Assembly: GCA_017633615.1 (NCBI GenBank)
Contig: JAGBPB010000056.1
Coordinates: forward strand, 1-8,974
Source of the DNA: Bacteroidaceae bacterium
GTDB taxonomy: Bacteria; Bacteroidota; Bacteroidia; Bacteroidales; Bacteroidaceae
Direction: 5' to 3'
DNA: 8,974 nt
Within the stretch, counting starts at the first letter, position 1; each line of letters begins with the position of its first letter. Made by a program: the position numbers and the translations under genes. This document shows, in pieces, positions 6,189 through 8,974 of this stretch. The notes under the pieces are model-generated. The model searched no databases. It saw only the letters and a list, made by a program, of their open reading frames with translations, and was not told the DNA's origin.

Positions 6189-7100
6189 ATGTCAGAACAG
6201 AAATCCGCAAGCAGGTTAATATGGGTAATGAGCCTGCTTAAGAACAACAACAGCAAGACCGTAGAGGTGATTGCATCGAGAGTGGGAATAAGTGTCAGGT
6301 CAGCGTACCGGTGCATAAGGACCCTGCAGGACCAGGGCATAAACGTGACGCGGAGGTACGGATCAGTTTACACCATTGATGATGAGGCGGAAGACCTGAG
6401 GAAAATCAGGGCCACCTTGGAGCCTGAGAAGCCTGAGGACGGCATTATACTGCAGAAGCCGTGCCAGGACCTGAAGAAAGCCAGTGACACATACGAGGTG
6501 CTGGAGCTGATGGTCAAGGAGCACAAGCTGGACGATGCGCCCTACCTGAGGCAGGCGGTGGCCAACGTGACGCTGCTGCAGAAGGCGGCCCAGCACCGCT
6601 GCAAGGTGACGGTGGATTATGACTCAAACACCGAAGGAAGGCGTATAAGGAAGGTTCTGGAGCCCTATACATTCTACTTCTATTACAACTACGTGTGGGC
6701 ATTTGACTGCGAGAAGGAGCGCAACATACCACTGAGGATAAGCCGTATGGGCCGGGTAAAGATAACGGAGCAGAGATGCGACCACGGCCGCCGGCACATG
6801 AAGCAGAAGATAGACGCATTTGGGTGCTACGGCCACCAGACCAAGCACGTGAAGCTGAGGCTGACCATGCAGGCCCGCAACCTTATGACCGAAGCCCACC
6901 CCATAAGCATGATAACGATGAAGGAAGACCCGGAATACCCCGACGGCGAGCGCTGGATAGTGGATCTGGACGTATGCGAGTACTCCGGACTGACACGCTA
7001 CATAATGGGCATGCTGGATGAGGTGGAGATACTGGAGGGCGAAGGCCTGAAAGAGTACATCCGCGAATGGCGTGAGAAGATTAACGCCGTGGTGCTATAA
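6189..7100 (+). CDS. HTH-WYL-WCX transcriptional regulator
   Basis: A 303-residue ligand-responsive DNA-binding protein. Residues 1-60 are a DeoR/HTH_11-type winged helix (KTVEVIASRVGISVRSAYRC, then LQDQGINVTRRYGSVYTI). A helical linker (70-130) follows. The WYL domain covers about 133-195: VLEPYTFYFYYNYVWAFDCE, then LRISRMGRV with R183 and R186. A WCX-like C-terminal domain follows (about 217-300). The name-giving W-Y-L triplet is W170-A-F172 here, a divergent version. WYL domains bind nucleic acids or nucleotides and commonly regulate or sense for defence operons (CapW/BrxR types); that is family knowledge. Start: ATG at 6189, fitting the usual N-terminus and the upstream promoter. The DUF4062 gene begins 138 bp downstream with SD and composition of its own. 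Control of that gene is inferred from adjacency. Confidence 0.85.
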   Translation: MSEQKSASRLIWVMSLLKNNNSKTVEVIASRVGISVRSAYRCIRTLQDQGINVTRRYGSVYTIDDEAEDLRKIRATLEPEKPEDGIILQKPCQDLKKASDTYEVLELMVKEHKLDDAPYLRQAVANVTLLQKAAQHRCKVTVDYDSNTEGRRIRKVLEPYTFYFYYNYVWAFDCEKERNIPLRISRMGRVKITEQRCDHGRRHMKQKIDAFGCYGHQTKHVKLRLTMQARNLMTEAHPISMITMKEDPEYPDGERWIVDLDVCEYSGLTRYIMGMLDEVEILEGEGLKEYIREWREKINAVVL

Positions 7101-7238
7101 AATGTCTGTATAATATGCTTACGAGTTTTATCTTATAATCATGATACTGTCCTTTTTGAATTCATGTTTTCGTCATGATATGAAAAATAATTTGTTATTT
7201 TGTCATTCACTTTATTATGGTAAAAGGTGATAAGCATC
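7101..7238 (+). promoter_or_regulatory. Control region of the DUF4062 gene with repeated TCATGA palindromes
   Basis: TCATGATA occurs at 7139-7146 and 7173-7180. A third TCATGA (7237-7242) sits inside the palindrome CATCATGATG over the start codon. A candidate -7 box TTATTTTG (7195-7202) misses the consensus at one base, and no clear -33 box is seen. AAAAGGTGA (7222-7230) is a good Shine-Dalgarno sequence for the ATG at 7239. The palindromes could be operators for the WYL regulator; this is inference. Confidence 0.35.
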
Positions 7239-8804
7239 ATGATGAAATTATTTATAAGTAGCGTACAGAAAGAGTTTGCATTAGAGCGCAAAGAAATTGC
7301 TGTATACATAAGGCAGGATGCAGTTCTGGGAAAATTCTTTGAACCGTTCCTGTTTGAGGAGTTACCGGCAAGAGATGTATCTGCTGCTCAAGCTTACTTA
7401 TCGGAAGTGGAGGATTCGGATGTTTATTTAGGCCTGTTTGGAGCTGAATATGGTTTTGAGGATAAAGAGGGCGTTTCGCCCACAGAGCGAGAATATGATA
7501 ATGCTACAGAAAACCATAAATACAGGATAATCCTGATTAAAGATGTACAACAGCGCGAACCTAAAGAAAAGGCTTTAATTAAGAAGGCCGAACATGATGT
7601 AGTACGAAACAAATTCAAGTCATTTGAGCAACTCAGGAATGCTGTATATGCGGCGTTAGTACATTATCTGGAGCTGAGAGGATTTCTGCAAAACAAGCCT
7701 TTTGATGCAACATGGAATGAAGAAGCCACTTTAGAAGATCTTGATAATGATAAGATACGCTGGTGGACAGGGATGGCAAGGGAGAAACGCAACTACCCTA
7801 TTGCTTATAGTGAAGAGAATGTTCATAAAATACTTACCAGCCTCCATTTAATATCTGATGACGGTAAGGTTTCAAACGCTGCATTATTGCTTTTTGCCAA
7901 GGATACCCAGAAATGGTTTGTCACTGCTATTGTAAAGTGTGTACAGTTTTATGGAACTAAGATGCAAAAACCGATGGCCAGCCAACAGGTTTATACAGGA
8001 AGTATCTTTGAGGTAGTTGATCAAGCCGTATCATTTGTCATGTCCCATATTGATGCCCGTGTAGGTGAAAGAACTGAATCTGCGCAAGTAGATGTAGAGC
8101 ATGAGCTACCAATGCAGGCCGTAACAGAAACAATAGTTAATTCATGTGTACACCGGGATTACTTGAGCAATGGTTCTGTTCAAGTTATGCTTTTCAATGA
8201 TAGGCTTGAAGTCAGGAACCCAGGACGATTACCCAAGGGAATAACCATTGGAATGCTTAGTGGTGAACACACATCGCTACCTGTCAACCCCCTTTTGGCT
8301 TACCCTGTATATTTAGCTGGTTATATTGAGCAGGTTGGAACCGGCACTACAGATATTATTGACAAATGTTTGGAATATGGACTTAAAAAACCTGTATTCA
8401 GTCAAGGTGCAGATTTTTCTGTTACTATATGGAGAAAAAATCATGAAAAAGTAGATAATGAAGTAGGTAAAGATGGAGGTAAAGATATAGGTAAAGATAT
8501 AGGTAAAGATGGAGGTAAAGATATAGGCAAAGATATAGGTAAAGACATTTTGTCTGATAAGGGTCCTAATAAAAACGTACTTAGTCTTATAAATGTGATA
8601 GGCAAACAGCAGTTGACCCTAAAACAAATGATGGAAACAATGTCATTTACATCATCGAGCAGTTTCCATAAGACTTATTTGGATCCAGCAATTGATGATG
8701 GATATGTAACAAAATTATACCCTGATAAACCGACTCACAAAGAACAAGCATATTCACTGACTGAAAAGGGATTGAAGATCTGGAAGAAAAGCCGGAAAAA
8801 ATAA
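7239..8804 (+). CDS. DUF4062 - HATPase_c_4 - winged-helix protein (accessory cargo, possible defence)
   Basis: A 521-residue protein from ATG 7239; an in-frame GTG at 7227 lies within the Shine-Dalgarno and is rejected, because the family starts M(K)LFISSVQKEF. Residues 1-140 are DUF4062, a Rossmann/TIR-like fold (YLGLFGAEYGF, then SPTEREYDNA). Residues about 165-400 match the back half of AlbA_2/RecG-type regulators, with the HATPase_c_4 motifs ETIVNSCVHRDY (297-308), NPGRLPKG (327-334) and GYIEQVGTGT (361-370). Residues 409-436 are seven (x)GKD repeats, then a winged helix ends the protein (about 445-521). DUF4062 thus takes the place where these proteins usually carry AlbA_2/Schlafen. The gene is visibly AT-richer than all upstream genes, suggesting separate acquisition. 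Function is unknown; nucleotide-dependent regulation or defence is a guess from domain content. Confidence 0.85.
   Translation: MMKLFISSVQKEFALERKEIAVYIRQDAVLGKFFEPFLFEELPARDVSAAQAYLSEVEDSDVYLGLFGAEYGFEDKEGVSPTEREYDNATENHKYRIILIKDVQQREPKEKALIKKAEHDVVRNKFKSFEQLRNAVYAALVHYLELRGFLQNKPFDATWNEEATLEDLDNDKIRWWTGMAREKRNYPIAYSEENVHKILTSLHLISDDGKVSNAALLLFAKDTQKWFVTAIVKCVQFYGTKMQKPMASQQVYTGSIFEVVDQAVSFVMSHIDARVGERTESAQVDVEHELPMQAVTETIVNSCVHRDYLSNGSVQVMLFNDRLEVRNPGRLPKGITIGMLSGEHTSLPVNPLLAYPVYLAGYIEQVGTGTTDIIDKCLEYGLKKPVFSQGADFSVTIWRKNHEKVDNEVGKDGGKDIGKDIGKDGGKDIGKDIGKDILSDKGPNKNVLSLINVIGKQQLTLKQMMETMSFTSSSSFHKTYLDPAIDDGYVTKLYPDKPTHKEQAYSLTEKGLKIWKKSRKK
8463..8546 (+). repeat. Seven in-frame 12-bp tandem repeats encoding (V/G/I)GKD
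   Basis: Consensus (ATA/GGA/GTA)GGTAAAGAT, seven units without gaps; only GGC in unit 6 and GAC in unit 7 differ in the invariant part. The first codon varies V, G, I, I, G, I, I, so a 36-bp higher-order unit (G-I-I) appears twice. Copy changes would alter linker length by four residues each without a frameshift. Confidence 0.9.
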
Positions 8805-8859
8805 TTTGGCTACATTCTATAAAAACGGATACCTGATCATTAAATGTGGTTTTAAATAG

Positions 8860-8898
8860 AGAGAGGCCGACTAAGATTCAGTATTAGCCGGCCTCTCT
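8860..8898. terminator. Intrinsic terminator between convergent genes
   Basis: AGAGAGGCCG (8860-8869) and CGGCCTCTCT (8889-8898) make a perfect 10-bp stem, continued by CTAA (8871-8874) with TTAG (8884-8887) after one mismatch. TTGTTGTT follows on the plus strand. It lies 55 bp after the DUF4062 stop and 19 bp from the stop of the convergent gene, so it probably serves both. Confidence 0.8.
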
Positions 8899-8917
8899 TG
8901 TTGTTAACAGTGAAAAA

Positions 8918-8974
8918 CTACTCGATGATGTATTTGCCTTGGTAGGACTGGCCGGTGGAGAGGGTCAGCTGGAG
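8918..8974 (-). CDS. C-terminal end of a convergent gene (partial)
   Basis: The minus strand is open from the right edge to a TAG at 8918-8920 and encodes LQLTLSTGQSYQGKYIIE. The alternating polar/hydrophobic pattern suggests two beta strands. The shared terminator just beyond the stop supports a real gene end. The product cannot be assigned from 18 residues. It may be a host gene beyond the element's right end or an element gene read toward it. Confidence 0.6.
   Translation of the reverse strand, partial: LQLTLSTGQSYQGKYIIE

Noticed and set aside
7109..7116. TATAAT-like sequence as a promoter
   Set aside because: Bacteroidetes use TAnnTTTG rather than the E. coli -10 box, and AT-rich DNA gives such matches often.

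Overview
The window looks like Bacteroidales DNA (Bacteroides, Parabacteroides or a relative). The grounds are perfect matches to the Bacteroidetes -7 promoter box TAnnTTTG before several genes, start codons mostly without Shine-Dalgarno sequences, and a Bacteroidetes-type integrase next to a VirE_N/DUF3987 primase-helicase-like protein. It reads as one end and core of a small integrative element, perhaps a mobilizable element or satellite, with one accessory gene. No tRNA, rRNA, CRISPR array, relaxase or phage structural gene is visible. Neither element boundary can be proved from this sequence.

Layout. Bases 1-87 may be the tail of an upstream gene. Bases 88-350 hold repeats and a long terminator-like inverted repeat (287-341). 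Bases 351-534 carry helically spaced short direct repeats and a promoter for a tyrosine integrase (535-1914). A 36-bp gap separates the integrase from an unrecognised 270-residue protein (1951-2763). A dyad-rich control region (2764-2946) leads to an excisionase-like HTH protein (2947-3258). A possible 35-residue ORF overlaps that stop codon by ATGA and runs into the start of a 786-residue VirE_N/DUF3987 protein (3349-5709). The gene-poor stretch 5710-6188 holds 8-9-bp iteron-like repeats that recur in inverted orientation around a nested dyad. This is the best candidate for an unusual element here: a replication or transfer origin, or a structured RNA. Next come an HTH-WYL-WCX regulator (6189-7100) and a separate, AT-richer gene (7239-8804) encoding DUF4062, a RecG-type HATPase_c_4 region, a (x)GKD tandem-repeat linker and a winged helix. 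A hairpin terminator (8860-8898) separates it from the tail of a convergent gene that runs off the right edge.

How the parts may work together (inference): the integrase and the HTH protein would handle integration, excision and switching. The VirE_N/DUF3987 protein and the iteron-bearing region beside it could form a replication module. The WYL regulator and the DUF4062 protein could be a regulated accessory, possibly defensive, pair. WYL proteins often control defence genes, and the DUF4062 gene differs in composition from the core. All family names come from recognising motifs by eye; no database search was run.
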